Translations under genes and position numbers: made by a program
Part shown: one piece after another, positions 8,503 through 17,748 of the stretch
How positions within the stretch are numbered: the stretch's first letter is position 1
How the letters are laid out: the number at the start of each line of letters is the position of its first letter
The notes under the pieces: generated by a model
Database searches by the model: none
Told to the model about the DNA's origin: nothing
The model's input: the letters and a program-made list of their open reading frames with translations, nothing else
Source of the DNA: Paludisphaera soli
GTDB lineage: Bacteria > Planctomycetota > Planctomycetia > Isosphaerales > Isosphaeraceae
Direction of reading: 5' to 3'
Length of the DNA: 64,000 nucleotides
Assembly: GCF_011064595.1 (NCBI RefSeq)
Contig: NZ_JAALJI010000029.1
Location: 22,273 to 86,272, forward strand

Positions 8503-8523
8503 TCGCGAAGGCCCGGCCTCGGC

Positions 8524-9858
8524 TCAGCAGAAGGGCTTCAGCGCGCGACGCATGGAGGTGGCGTCGGGGAACCGTTCGTCGGGATCCCGGGCCAGGCAGC
8601 GGCCGACGACGGCGGCGAGGCCGGGGGGGACGTCGTTGCGACGCTCGAGAATCGGGACGGGGTGCTCCTCCAAGAGCATCTTGATCAGGTCGCCGCCCCC
8701 TTCGGGCTCGTCGTAGATGTACTGGCTGGTGAGCAGGTAATACAGCGTGGCGGCGGTGGCATACAGGTCGGCCTGGGGGCGGACCGTCTTGAAGTCGGTC
8801 ATCTGCTCGGGGGGCATGAACGGGATGGTCCCGCGCATCTCGCCGGAGAACGTCAGGCCCGAGAGTCCGACGCTGCGGAAGCTCTTGGCGAGGCCGAAGT
8901 CGGAGATCTTGGCGACCGAGCCCTCGTTGGTCTGGCCGATCAGGATGTTCTCGGGCTTGATGTCGCGGTGGACGAAGCCGCCGTTGTGGGCGTGCTCCAG
9001 CCCCTTGAGGATCTGGCAGGCCAGCCGGCAGGCCTGATCGGTGGGGTAGCGGCCGGGGTCCATCTTGGCGAGGGCTTCGAGGTTCGAGCCGGAGACGTAC
9101 TCCATCGCGAACCAGAACTGGCCCCGCGACATCCCCTGCTCGTACCACTCCACGATGTTCGGGTGCCGGAGCTGGCTGATGACCGACATCTCGCGCTGGA
9201 AGCGCTCGATGGCGGCGCGGGTGGTGGCGACCTCAGGGGTGATGAGCTTGAGGGCGACCATCCGGCCGCTGCTGTTGTGGCGGGCCTGATAGACCACGCC
9301 CATCGCACCGCGGCCCAGCTCGCGGATCGTGGAGTAGTGCGGGACCGGCTGGGGGAGGGCGGCCGCCTCGGTGCGGCAGGCCGAGCACCACCATTCGATG
9401 GGCTCATGCGGGTTCGCCCCGACCACGTTGTTAATCGTGAGGTTCAGCGGCGCCGGGCTCCGGCAGCCGGCGCAGAGGATCGGGTCACGCGCCGGGATGG
9501 CGACGCTCGACGAGGGCGCGGGGCCCTTCTTGGCCGCTTGGCCCGGCTCCACCAGGACCCGGAAGACGCTCTGGCCCGCCGCGATCAGGTCTCCGGAGGC
9601 GAGCCGCGCCCGATCGATCCGGGTGCTGTTGACGAACGTCCCGTTCGTGCTGTCCAGGTCACGAAGCTCGCACTGCGGGGGGTTGATCTCGATCAGGAAG
9701 TGGTCTCGCGAGAGGGCCGGGTCGTTGATCGGGCAATGGACGAACTGGGATCTCCCCACGATGAACGTGTCGTGGCGGTCGAAGACGAAGGTCCGGCCGG
9801 ACCTCGGGCCTTTCACGACCTCCAGGATCACGCGTGTGGTGGAATTACGTGAGATCAT
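8524..9858 (-). CDS. FHA-zinc ribbon-Ser/Thr protein kinase
   Basis: A 444-residue protein with three parts. Residues about 5-100 form an FHA domain (GRSQFVH...SRDHFLIE...LRDLDSTNGTFVN), a phosphothreonine-binding module. Residues about 115-165 contain two CxxC pairs (CAGC and CSAC), a likely zinc ribbon. Residues 180-444 are a Hanks-type kinase: Gly loop ELGRGAMGVVY, catalytic Lys204 (VALK), HRDIKPEN with His297-Asp299, and DFGLA. It ends soon after subdomain XI and has no transmembrane helix, so it should be cytosolic. All catalytic residues are present. I chose the start at 9858; earlier in-frame starts up to 10134 add 92 residues of Arg/Pro-rich sequence without similarity to the domain. 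Substrates are unknown. Confidence 0.85.
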   Translation of the reverse strand: MISRNSTTRVILEVVKGPRSGRTFVFDRHDTFIVGRSQFVHCPINDPALSRDHFLIEINPPQCELRDLDSTNGTFVNSTRIDRARLASGDLIAAGQSVFRVLVEPGQAAKKGPAPSSSVAIPARDPILCAGCRSPAPLNLTINNVVGANPHEPIEWWCSACRTEAAALPQPVPHYSTIRELGRGAMGVVYQARHNSSGRMVALKLITPEVATTRAAIERFQREMSVISQLRHPNIVEWYEQGMSRGQFWFAMEYVSGSNLEALAKMDPGRYPTDQACRLACQILKGLEHAHNGGFVHRDIKPENILIGQTNEGSVAKISDFGLAKSFRSVGLSGLTFSGEMRGTIPFMPPEQMTDFKTVRPQADLYATAATLYYLLTSQYIYDEPEGGGDLIKMLLEEHPVPILERRNDVPPGLAAVVGRCLARDPDERFPDATSMRRALKPFC

Positions 9859-10228
9859 CGACGGCCCTTCGGAGCCCCGAGAAGTGCAAGTCGTCGGCAC
9901 GGCCTCGACCTCCCATCCCCATGAAGGGGCGCGGACCCGAGGCGTCAGGAGTCGACCGAGCGAGCGACTCCGCCCGTCCGACCACGCTCCGCGCCCGGCC
10001 GAGTCCACGTCGCCCGCCCGATATCGGGGCGGCCGCTTCCCAGGAAACCCTTGAAAAATCGGCCCTCTTTCATAGTATCCCGGCGTCGAGATTCCGAGCC
10101 TCGTCCCGCTTATTTTCTCAACCCAGGCAAGCATTCATCGACCCGGCGAACGGGGGCGACCCTGGGGGTTCCGAAGGGTTGCCCCCCTGACTGAAGCGAG
10201 CAAGCTCCGCCCGGCGACGGGAGCGGGA
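9859..10228. other. Intergenic region upstream of the FHA-kinase gene
   Basis: Between the kinase start and the end of the next reverse-strand gene there is no convincing gene. The region includes a moderately AT-rich patch around 10055-10120, the likely place for the kinase promoter, read toward lower coordinates, but no clean -35/-10 pair was found. Confidence 0.4.
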
Positions 10229-11938
10229 TCAGGGGACGGCCGGGAGGGTGGAGGCGTCCGGGGCCCGTCCGCCCTCGTCGGGGGCCTCCGACGCGCGGGC
10301 GCCGCCCTCGGAGGGGCCGAAGGTGAAGCTCTTGATCAGGGCCTCGACCTGGTCCCGGAACGGGACGTGGGGGTCGCGGGTGGTCATCGCCGTGACGATC
10401 AGGGTCTGGTTCCGGGTGAACTGGACGATGTAGCGGTCCAGGTAGATGCGGTTGCCCCGGACGACCGGCGCGTCGCCGGCGGGCTTGAGCGCGGCTTCGA
10501 TCCGGTAGACCTTGCGGTTCAGCGGCCCCCACACCTCCTCCTTCAGCCAGCCGGAGTCGCCCATGAGGACCTCCTGGCCCTGGGACCGCCACTGCTCCAC
10601 GAGCGCCTTGCGCTGCTCCTGGGGGTCGGCGACGAGGCGGTCGCGCGCGGCGTCGCCGGACTTGGCCGCGAGGGCCACCGAGACCACGTCCTGGCCGTCG
10701 AACCGGCGATCGACCAGGTCGACGCCCCCCTCGGGGTAGGCCCGGGCGATCCGCAGGCCCTGGGGATGGGCCAGGTGGAACCGGCCCTCGGGGTCGTCGT
10801 AAGTCACCCAGGTGTGGGCCTCGTCCTGGGGAGGGGCCCCGGGAGCCACCAGGGGGAGGGACGCCTCGGGGCCGATCTCGGACGGGCCGACGCGACGGGC
10901 GACGATCAGCTCGCGGGTCTGGGTTTGATTAAGCCGGTCGGTCTCGTCGTCGGGGAGGGGGGTGGTCATGACTTCCGCCATCCGGATCTCGGAGATCCAG
11001 CCCTCGGCGTCGACCACGCCCGCCTGACCCTTGGGCTGGGGGGCGCCGGGCTGGGCCGGCTTGGGGGTGGGGAAGGTGAAATGCACCCGGGCGTTCAGGG
11101 CGATCGGCCCTTCGATCAGGTTGAGCTGCCCCTTGATCCCGAAGACGGCCGTCATCGTACCGGCCTCTGGGGCCGTCGTGCGGACGTCCACCAGCTCGGC
11201 GTCGATCTGGTAGTCTTCCTCCAGGGGCGTCTCGCCGAGCAGGGCCGCCGTCGAGCTGCGGGGGACCGGCCAGACGTCGCCCACGCGGCGGGGAGTCGTC
11301 GGCAGCAGGGTCGCGAGCTGGGGCAGGAAGGGGTTCTTGACGATCCGGTCGAACTCGATCTGGCGGAGGACCCGGCCGTCGGTCAGGTTGTACAGCTCGA
11401 CGGCCTTGCCGGGCTGGAGGCGATACCAGAGGCTTAACTGCTCCAGGAGCCTCGGGTTCTGAAACTCGCGGCGCATCGGCAGCGTCGTCGAGACCACCGC
11501 CCGGTCGTAGCGCCGGACGACGTCGGTGGCCACCCGGCTCGGGTTGGACTTCATGACCCGCTCGGTGTAGATCGTCTGGAGCGACGTCTCGGCCCGGTCG
11601 GGGGCGCCCTGCGGCTTCTCGCGGACGACCTTGACCTTCTCGCGGACGCCGACCTGATACTGCGTCAGCCACTCCGGATGGGCGGGATCGGGGGTCTCGA
11701 TGTAACGCTCGGCGAAGCGGTAGCGGAGGCTCAGGGGTTGGACCTCGCCCCGCGACGCGTCCTCCACGACCGCATCGTCGACGGCCGGCGGGTCGGCCGG
11801 CGGCGTCTGGGCGGACGAGGGCCGCGACGCGGCCCCGGCGGCCAGCAGCAACCAGGCGAGCCCCAGGCGGGCCCAGAGTCCCAGGCCGACCCCCGACCCG
11901 ACCCGCAACGGCCCTCGACTTCGCGAATCGCCCATCAT
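10229..11938 (-). CDS. Secreted protein of unknown function (paralogue of the next gene)
   Basis: A 569-residue protein. The N-terminus has a basic start, a hydrophobic core (LWARLGLAWLLLAAGAAS) and a likely cleavage site near SSAQ-TPP, so export is expected. The body is rich in beta-strand-like sequence and ends, from about residue 375, in a block (VTYDDPEGRFHLAHP...DQVEALIKSFTFG) that resembles the lipid- or photosystem-associated PsbP/DUF1795-type fold. The middle holds a GIKGQLNLIEG...AEGWISEI block that matches the layout of the protein encoded directly upstream (12047-13450), pointing to a duplicated pair. The ATG at 11938 follows GGAGGGG; a second ATG three bases later is equally possible. 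I do not recognise a catalytic motif. Confidence 0.65.
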   Translation of the reverse strand: MMGDSRSRGPLRVGSGVGLGLWARLGLAWLLLAAGAASRPSSAQTPPADPPAVDDAVVEDASRGEVQPLSLRYRFAERYIETPDPAHPEWLTQYQVGVREKVKVVREKPQGAPDRAETSLQTIYTERVMKSNPSRVATDVVRRYDRAVVSTTLPMRREFQNPRLLEQLSLWYRLQPGKAVELYNLTDGRVLRQIEFDRIVKNPFLPQLATLLPTTPRRVGDVWPVPRSSTAALLGETPLEEDYQIDAELVDVRTTAPEAGTMTAVFGIKGQLNLIEGPIALNARVHFTFPTPKPAQPGAPQPKGQAGVVDAEGWISEIRMAEVMTTPLPDDETDRLNQTQTRELIVARRVGPSEIGPEASLPLVAPGAPPQDEAHTWVTYDDPEGRFHLAHPQGLRIARAYPEGGVDLVDRRFDGQDVVSVALAAKSGDAARDRLVADPQEQRKALVEQWRSQGQEVLMGDSGWLKEEVWGPLNRKVYRIEAALKPAGDAPVVRGNRIYLDRYIVQFTRNQTLIVTAMTTRDPHVPFRDQVEALIKSFTFGPSEGGARASEAPDEGGRAPDASTLPAVP

Positions 11939-12046
11939 GCCGGCGCCCCTCCAGGTTGAAATTCCGGGTGTCGTCGGGGTCGCTTCCCCGGTTCCACCAT
12001 AGCTTTCCGGCCGGGCTCGGGGGAACCCCCGCCGCCCTTTTCGGGC

Positions 12047-13450
12047 TCAGCGGCCGACGGGGAGCGGCGGATCGTTCCACTGGAGCGAGCCGACGATCGT
12101 CTCATCCTCGCTCCCGAAGGCCCCGGCGTCGGAATCGACCAGCGTGAACGTGGCCAGCAGCTGGTCGCCGGCGGGGCTGGCGATCAGGTAGTAGTACCAG
12201 AGGAGCCCCAGGTCGTTGTACCGGCCCTGCACCCCCAGCTTGTAGCGGAAGCCCCCGTCGCCCTCGCCTTCGACCTCGCCGGCCCCCAGGAACTGGCCGA
12301 ACCGTTCCTTGAGAGCCCGCCGCACGTCCTCGCGGAACGACTCCACGTCCTGATGCTTCCCCTTGCCGGCCGGCGGCCCGTAGGCGAGGTTGCACTGGGC
12401 CGTGACCCGGCCCTTCTCGTACCGCTTCAGGACCACCAGCTTCTTGTCGTCCCAGTACGTGTGCCAGCTCCGATCGTGGAGCAGGTTGTAGCGACCGTCG
12501 GGCGCGATCAGCTGGAGCAGGAGCCGGCCCGACGTCAGCTCGGGCGAGAGCGACGCCAGGGCGGCGTCGGCCAGCTCCGGCGGGACGCCGGTCGAAGCGC
12601 GTCGGACGACGGTCAGGGTGCTCTTGAGGTCCAGGCCCGCCTCGACCGCCCCCGGCAGTCGGCTCTCGGTCCGATTCAACTCCAGGCCGTCGACCAGCCC
12701 GGCCTTGCGGTCGAAGGTCAGCCAGCCGTCGCAGGTCAGCGTCCCCTCGGCCCCCATCACCGAGCCCTTCACCTCCCCCTTGATCGTGATCCGGACACGC
12801 TGCTCGTCGGACGATTCGATCTGGGCTTCGACCGTCGTGGAGGCGATCGCGTCATAGCCGGTGAGCGCCCAGAGGGCCGACTTGCGGACGGGCCAGGGCT
12901 TCGCCTTCGCCGTCGGGCCTTCCGGCAGGAGGTCCGCCAGGCAGAGGGAATCGCCGAGCCCCTCCACCAGCTCCAGCTCGCCCCGAGTCAGCGAGCCGGC
13001 GGGGCTGGCCACCGTCACCGAGCCGTCGAGGTCGCGACGCTCGGCGATCAGCAGGGCCAGCTCCGGGCGCAGCTCCAGGGCGATCGGCCGGATCTCGCCG
13101 TTGATCGCCGAGGCCGCCTGCCGGACCAGCCGGACCGCCCTCCGCTTCGGCCCCTTGAGGGTCCGCTCCCAGTAGACGACCCGAGTCTGGATGTCGACGT
13201 CCAACGGCTTGGGCATCTTGGCGTCGGGCGTCATGGCGTCCGGAGGGAGGGGAGGGCGGTACAAACCGCTCGCCTTCAGCTCGATCCGGGCCGCGGTGAC
13301 CGCGTCGGGCGAGACGGACTCCGCGATCGTGATCGCCCCCTCCTCGGCCGCGATCGCCCCCCCGGCCCAGGTCGACAAGGCCATCACCACGCCGAGGAGG
13401 CCCCCGACCGGCGCCGGCATCCTGATCGTCGCTCGTCCGCGCAGGTCCAT
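12047..13450 (-). CDS. Secreted protein of unknown function
   Basis: A 467-residue protein starting MDLRGRATIRMP with a hydrophobic signal region (VGGLLGVVMALSTWAGGAIAAEEG), hence probably exported. It repeats the plan of the neighbouring 569-residue protein: a middle beta-rich domain (ITIKGEVKGSVMGAEGTLT...GWLTFD) and a C-terminal domain (LLHDRSWHTYW...YYYLIASPAGDQLLATFTLVD). No enzyme motif is visible. The start at 13450 has an excellent GGGAGGT site six bases upstream; in-frame starts further upstream to 13744 have no binding site and add low-quality sequence. It is the first gene of a reverse-strand pair, 108 bp before the paralogue. Confidence 0.68.
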   Translation of the reverse strand: MDLRGRATIRMPAPVGGLLGVVMALSTWAGGAIAAEEGAITIAESVSPDAVTAARIELKASGLYRPPLPPDAMTPDAKMPKPLDVDIQTRVVYWERTLKGPKRRAVRLVRQAASAINGEIRPIALELRPELALLIAERRDLDGSVTVASPAGSLTRGELELVEGLGDSLCLADLLPEGPTAKAKPWPVRKSALWALTGYDAIASTTVEAQIESSDEQRVRITIKGEVKGSVMGAEGTLTCDGWLTFDRKAGLVDGLELNRTESRLPGAVEAGLDLKSTLTVVRRASTGVPPELADAALASLSPELTSGRLLLQLIAPDGRYNLLHDRSWHTYWDDKKLVVLKRYEKGRVTAQCNLAYGPPAGKGKHQDVESFREDVRRALKERFGQFLGAGEVEGEGDGGFRYKLGVQGRYNDLGLLWYYYLIASPAGDQLLATFTLVDSDAGAFGSEDETIVGSLQWNDPPLPVGR

Positions 13451-14175
13451 TTTCGACCTCCCCCGGCGGGCGGCCGTCGCCCGTCCCGGATAATTCTCGA
13501 CCGATCCATGAAGGCTCCGACCGGCGAAACCCGCGACCATTATGTGAGGCGGCCCCGACCTGTCAATTTCGGCCGAACGACGGCGACGACCGCGGACCGG
13601 CCTCACGCGAAGGGAGCCGCAAGCGAGCAATCTCGCGTCGAACTCGAAATGAGGGAACCACTTCCCATTTCCTGCGTCTGAATTCATGCAATCGTCCGTA
13701 ATCATCCTGGGCCTCGCGAGCCTCGCCCGCTTTCCCAGGAACAACTGCGAACTCGACGTCCCGTTCCCGAGTCCGTCCCGGTGAACGAAGGCCCTCGACC
13801 AGATCTCTGCACAAAAACGACGAGAATCGGCCCAGGAATTGCTGAGGGCGGGGTCATGACCCTTCCTGCTCCGGGAAGCCGGAATGATCTCGGATTTATT
13901 TTTCGTCGATAACGACGAGCAACGCGAAAATTTCGATCCTTATCCGCCGAATGGACGTATCTAGGTTTGTGGTGAAACCGAATTCCACGAAATTTCGGGA
14001 ATGATCGCTTCCACAAGCTGGGCATCTTCGCCCATCTCCGCCCCGCGAGGGGTGCCGTCTCCGAGGGGACGGCCGACGGATCGGGAGCGGGGCGGCGAGC
14101 GGCCGGGAAGTTCACACGGCGTTTTCCGGAAGTTCCAAGGCCCCCGATCCGGGGCCTCGAGCGGGGAGGTGGACG
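13451..14175. other. Divergent intergenic region upstream of the sigma factor, with several dyads
   Basis: No gene is supported in these 725 bases. The stretch 13880-14000 is unusually AT-rich for this genome and holds three dyads: TCGTCG-ATAA-CGACGA (13903-13918), CGAAAATTTCG (13925-13935) and CGAAATTTCG (13988-13997), the last flanked by ATTCC and GGAAT. This is a likely control region for the sigma-factor gene and possibly for the divergent secreted-protein gene. No standard -35/-10 pair was clear. Confidence 0.45.
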
Positions 14176-15855
14176 ATGGGACGGGCCTACTGCCACCCCG
14201 CGATGAAGCAGCTCAAGGATCAGCAGACGCGATTCGCGCCGAAGGAGAAGCGGCTCGAGCAGGTTGAGCGGGCCGAACAGCTCCTGGGCGAGATCGACCG
14301 CAATAAACTGTACCCCTACGACTACCTCTGCTTCCGGATCACCGGGTTCCGCCCCGACAACGGGTCGGTCCTGATGCTGGAAGGGGACGAGGCGCGACGC
14401 GACCTCCGGCAGTTCGTGGAGGACCTCTCGGCGACCGTCCGACAGCCGGTCGAGCAGGCGACCGAGCCGGTGCTCACGGTCGACGAGGTGAGCAAGAAGT
14501 ACAACGTCTCCACGCGTACGGTGACGCGGTGGCGGCGGCAGGGCCTGGTGGCGCGTCGTTTCGTGATCGACGGGCGGGCCAAAGTCGGGTTCTTGGAATC
14601 CAGCCTGCAACGGTTCGTGGCCGAGCATCGCGGCCAGGTGGAACGGGGCTCGAGATTTCGACAACTGACCGACGCGGAGAGGGATGAGATCATCCGCCGC
14701 GCCCGTCGCATGTCGCAATTTCGATCGGGCGAGGTCGGCCTGATCGAGATCGCGCGGAGGATCGCTACGAAAATGGCACGCTCGACCGAGACGGTGAGAT
14801 TGACCCTCAAGGCGTACGATCGCGAACACCCCGACCGGGCGATCTTCGGCCCCTCCACGACGCCGCTCGACGACGACGCGAAGGCCCAGATCTATCTCCG
14901 GCACCGCATGGGCGTCTCCGCCGAGAACCTGGCGATCGAGTACGGCCGCACGCGATCCAGCGTCTATCGCCTCATCAACGAGGTGCGCGCCAAGCGACTC
15001 CTCGAAACCAAGCTGGAATTCATCGGCAACGACTCGTTCGACGATCCCAAGTCCAAGTCCGTCATCATGGCCCCGCTCCCCGCGCCGGCCGACGGCAAGG
15101 CCCCGCGCCGGCCCAAGGCCCCCAAGGGGCTGCCGCCGTACCTGGCCAGCCTGTATGAAGTGCCGCTCCTCGACCGCGAGCAGGAAGCCCACCTGTTCCG
15201 CCAGATGAACTACCTGAAGTCCCAGGCCGTCAAGCTCCGCGAGCAGCTCGACCCGGCCAAGGCCAAGACCGCCGCCCTCGACAAGATCGAGGCCCTGCAA
15301 GAGCAGGCCCTGGCGGTCAAGAACCAGATCATCCGCGCCAACCTTCGGCTCGTCGTCTCCATCGCCAAGCGGCACGTCGGCCCCTCGAACAACTTCTTCG
15401 AGCTGGTCTCCGACGGCAACATGAGCCTCATCCGCGCCGTGGAGAAGTTCGACTACGCCCGCGGCAACAAGTTCAGCACGTACGCCTCCTGGGCGATCAT
15501 GAAGAACTACGCCCGGACCATCCCCGAGGAGAACTACCGCCGCGACCGGTTCGTCACCGGCCACGAGGAGATGTTCGAGGCCGCGGCCGACAATCGGATC
15601 GACGAACACGAATACGAAAGCGCCCTCAAGCGCATGCAGGAGGCCATCCGGGGCATGCTCGACCGCCTGGACGATCGCGAGAAGCTGATCATCACCAGCC
15701 GGTTCGGCCTCGGCGGCGCCTCCGAGCGGACCCTCGAACAGCTCGGCCGCGAGCTGGGCATCACCAAGGAACGCGTCCGCCAGATCGAGTCGCGGGGCGT
15801 CGACAAGCTCCGACGCATCGCCGGCGAGCAGAAGCTCGACCTTCCGATGCTCTGA
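14176..15855 (+). CDS. Sigma-70 family factor with a three-HTH N-terminal extension
   Basis: A 559-residue protein. The C-terminal part is a sigma-70 factor: region 1.2-like PYLASLYEVPLLDREQEAHLF from about 321, region 2 from about 388 (ANLRLVVSIAKRH... FSTYASWAIMKNYAR), and region 4 at about 495-553 with the LGRELGITKERVRQIE helix-turn-helix. Region 3 appears reduced. The first 300 residues hold three further helix-turn-helix-like segments: about 102-150 (VSKKYNVSTRTVTRWRRQGLV, MerR/excisionase-like), about 188-222 (IARRIA...STETVRLTLK) and about 232-278 (ENLAIEYGRTRSSVYRLI). It should direct RNA polymerase to a specific promoter set. The ATG at 14176 follows GGGGAGGT. This architecture is, as I recall, largely planctomycetal. 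Confidence 0.85.
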   Translation: MGRAYCHPAMKQLKDQQTRFAPKEKRLEQVERAEQLLGEIDRNKLYPYDYLCFRITGFRPDNGSVLMLEGDEARRDLRQFVEDLSATVRQPVEQATEPVLTVDEVSKKYNVSTRTVTRWRRQGLVARRFVIDGRAKVGFLESSLQRFVAEHRGQVERGSRFRQLTDAERDEIIRRARRMSQFRSGEVGLIEIARRIATKMARSTETVRLTLKAYDREHPDRAIFGPSTTPLDDDAKAQIYLRHRMGVSAENLAIEYGRTRSSVYRLINEVRAKRLLETKLEFIGNDSFDDPKSKSVIMAPLPAPADGKAPRRPKAPKGLPPYLASLYEVPLLDREQEAHLFRQMNYLKSQAVKLREQLDPAKAKTAALDKIEALQEQALAVKNQIIRANLRLVVSIAKRHVGPSNNFFELVSDGNMSLIRAVEKFDYARGNKFSTYASWAIMKNYARTIPEENYRRDRFVTGHEEMFEAAADNRIDEHEYESALKRMQEAIRGMLDRLDDREKLIITSRFGLGGASERTLEQLGRELGITKERVRQIESRGVDKLRRIAGEQKLDLPML

Positions 15856-15961
15856 TTCGACCGCCCCGGAGACCCGCGCCGAAGAAACGACGGCCGGACC
15901 CGGATCGAGCCCCAGGCTCCTGTGCGTCCGGCCGTCGCTGTTCATCCGCGGCGACCGCCCC

Positions 15962-16843
15962 TCAGGACGCCCGGCGCGTCGGCCGACGGCGAGAAACCTG
16001 ATAGCCGACGCCGAACGCCCCGGCGACCGCCAGCAGGATCACGGAGGAAGGCTCCGACACGGCGACGAACTGACCGGTCAGGTTGCCGCCGTTGAACGCG
16101 CCGGTCCCCTGGATCTTGCCGCCGTTGTTCTTGTAGACGGTGTTGCCCGAGCCGTTGATGATGTCGATGATCCCATTGTTCGGGACCGGGGGCGGGTAGA
16201 CGGGGGCCGGAGGCGTGGGCGGCGTCGGAGGCGTCGGCGGGGGCGGGGGAGGCGTCAGGCTGTCCACCACCTCGTAGACGATGTCGGAGATCGTCCAGGC
16301 CGCCAGGGCCCCCGTGAAGGCCCCGGCCCAGCCCGCGATCCAGCCCCCCACCCCCGCGCCGATCACCAGTTCCGCCCCCCGGACGACCCAGCTCCGGCTG
16401 CCCGTCCCGAACGTCCCCTGGTCCGCATACTGCATCTCTTGATAGTCGCTGATCCCCGCGTCGTAGACCCAGAAGGTCTGACCGTTCGTGGAAATCGGCT
16501 CCAGACCCCAGGATCCCCCGCCGGCGATCGAGACCGTGATGTCCTCGCCGATGTCGCCGACCAGCACCGTCGAGAGGTCCAGCGCCAGCTGCTGGCCGCC
16601 GACCAGGCCCGAGAGCGAGAGCGTGGCCGAGGTGTCGGTGTAGCTCCCCGTGAACTCGATCACATCCTGCGTCGAGAACGGGGTCGTCTCATTCAGGATC
16701 CGCAACGTCATCGAAGCGGACTGCAGCAGCGAGGTGGCGTTCATCCCCTCCCGGGGCGTCATCATGATCTCCGCCCGGGCGAACCCGGCCGTCATCGACG
16801 CGAGCAAGATCGACGACGCGATCATCCTGGCCAGTCGACTCAT
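15962..16843 (-). CDS. PEP-CTERM exported protein
   Basis: A 293-residue protein with an N-terminal signal peptide (MSRLARMIASSILLASMTAGFARA) and a C-terminal sorting signal: VSEPSSVILLAVAGAFGVGY followed by a basic RRRPTRR tail, the PEP-CTERM pattern with Ser in place of the first Pro. Proteins of this type are cut and anchored by exosortase and often act in the extracellular matrix. The middle has a Gly/Ala-rich hydrophobic stretch (GAELVIGAGVGGWIAGWAG) and a Pro-rich linker of repeated PPTP units. The start at 16843 is fixed by GGGAGG seven bases upstream. No exosortase gene is in this window. It converges with the sigma-factor gene. Confidence 0.75.
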   Translation of the reverse strand: MSRLARMIASSILLASMTAGFARAEIMMTPREGMNATSLLQSASMTLRILNETTPFSTQDVIEFTGSYTDTSATLSLSGLVGGQQLALDLSTVLVGDIGEDITVSIAGGGSWGLEPISTNGQTFWVYDAGISDYQEMQYADQGTFGTGSRSWVVRGAELVIGAGVGGWIAGWAGAFTGALAAWTISDIVYEVVDSLTPPPPPPTPPTPPTPPAPVYPPPVPNNGIIDIINGSGNTVYKNNGGKIQGTGAFNGGNLTGQFVAVSEPSSVILLAVAGAFGVGYQVSRRRPTRRAS

Positions 16844-17424
16844 AAGTGCCTCCCTGGAACCGACGATCGGAACCGCTCGGCCAAGCGAAGGAACACGACC
16901 CGATCGGCCCCGCCCCGACGACGCACAGCCACGCGGCGTCGCCGGGCGGAACCAGGACCTTCGAGCCCCCCGCGTCACGATTGCGAGACATCGCCCCGGA
17001 ACCGGGCCTCCCGACGTCGCACGCGAACCGTTTTCAATCCAACTTGAACGCGCCCGCTCGCAATCCGGCCGCTCCCGTGCGCTCCCGACGACGAATGGAC
17101 GCGATCGCAGACCGCAACGCCGCCGCCCGAACTTATGCAAGCGAATTCCACATATTTCTTGGTTTCTTTCCCCTCGATTCATTGGAGAAGCCCCCGGACG
17201 CGGGCCGCGGGGGCCGAAACGAGGGGCACGTCGACGAGGCCGCCGCGAACATCCGGCTCCCGACCGTCGGGACCGCGCCCCGGCTCGGGGGACGCCGGGC
17301 GTGACGCGGGGCGGAGGCCGCGGCGGCGATTTTTCCGCCCACCCCTTGCCCCCGGGGACGGGGGTCGCTACATTGATCCAACGCGCCGACCGTGGTCGTC
17401 ACGACGTCGGCGAGTGAATCAAGC
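16844..17424. other. Gene-free region before the tRNA-tuf operon
   Basis: No coding sequence is supported; the small open frames here have no binding site and are Arg/Pro-rich shadows. A short AT-rich patch at about 17130-17185 could hold a promoter for the reverse-strand PEP-CTERM gene, but no clear hexamer pair was found. Confidence 0.4.
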
Positions 17425-17452
17425 TTGAATCCGGACGGCCGCCCGCTAGAAT
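17425..17452 (+). promoter_or_regulatory. Putative promoter of the tRNA-tuf operon
   Basis: TTGAAT (17425-17430) and TAGAAT (17447-17452) are 16 bases apart and lie 24 bases before the first tRNA. Both hexamers are close to the sigma-70 consensus and stand out in the GC-rich background. Confidence 0.65.
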
Positions 17453-17475
17453 GGGGACTTGCCGGCCTGAACGCC

Positions 17476-17548
17476 GCTGGCGTAGCTCAACCGGCAGAGC
17501 AACGGTTTTGTAAACCGTAGGTTGTGAGTTCGACTCTCACCGCCAGCT
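17476..17548 (+). tRNA. tRNA-Thr (TGT)
   Basis: 73 nt cloverleaf. Acceptor arms GCTGGCG and CGCCAGC pair over seven bases; the anticodon stem ACGGT/ACCGT encloses the loop with anticodon TGT at 17509-17511; the T arm holds GTTCGAC. It decodes ACA. CCA is not encoded. First of four clustered tRNAs leading into tuf. Confidence 0.95.
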
Positions 17549-17592
17549 CTCCCGGGGCCCGCTTCGCGACGGCGGCCGACCAAGCGAATGAC

Positions 17593-17674
<82 letters not shown>

Positions 17675-17748
17675 CTCGGAACGTCGAGGATCAAGACAGG
17701 GAGGCTTGCAGGAGGGGATCGAGAGGGTCGCCGGGGCGAGGGACGCAC

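Noticed and set aside
13563..13814. An 83-codon reverse-strand frame upstream of the 467-residue secreted protein
   Set aside because: No binding site, no recognisable domain, and it lies in the AT-shifted control region.
16844..17424. Small open frames between the PEP-CTERM gene and the tRNA cluster
   Set aside because: They lack binding sites, are Arg/Pro-rich and overlap one another on both strands.
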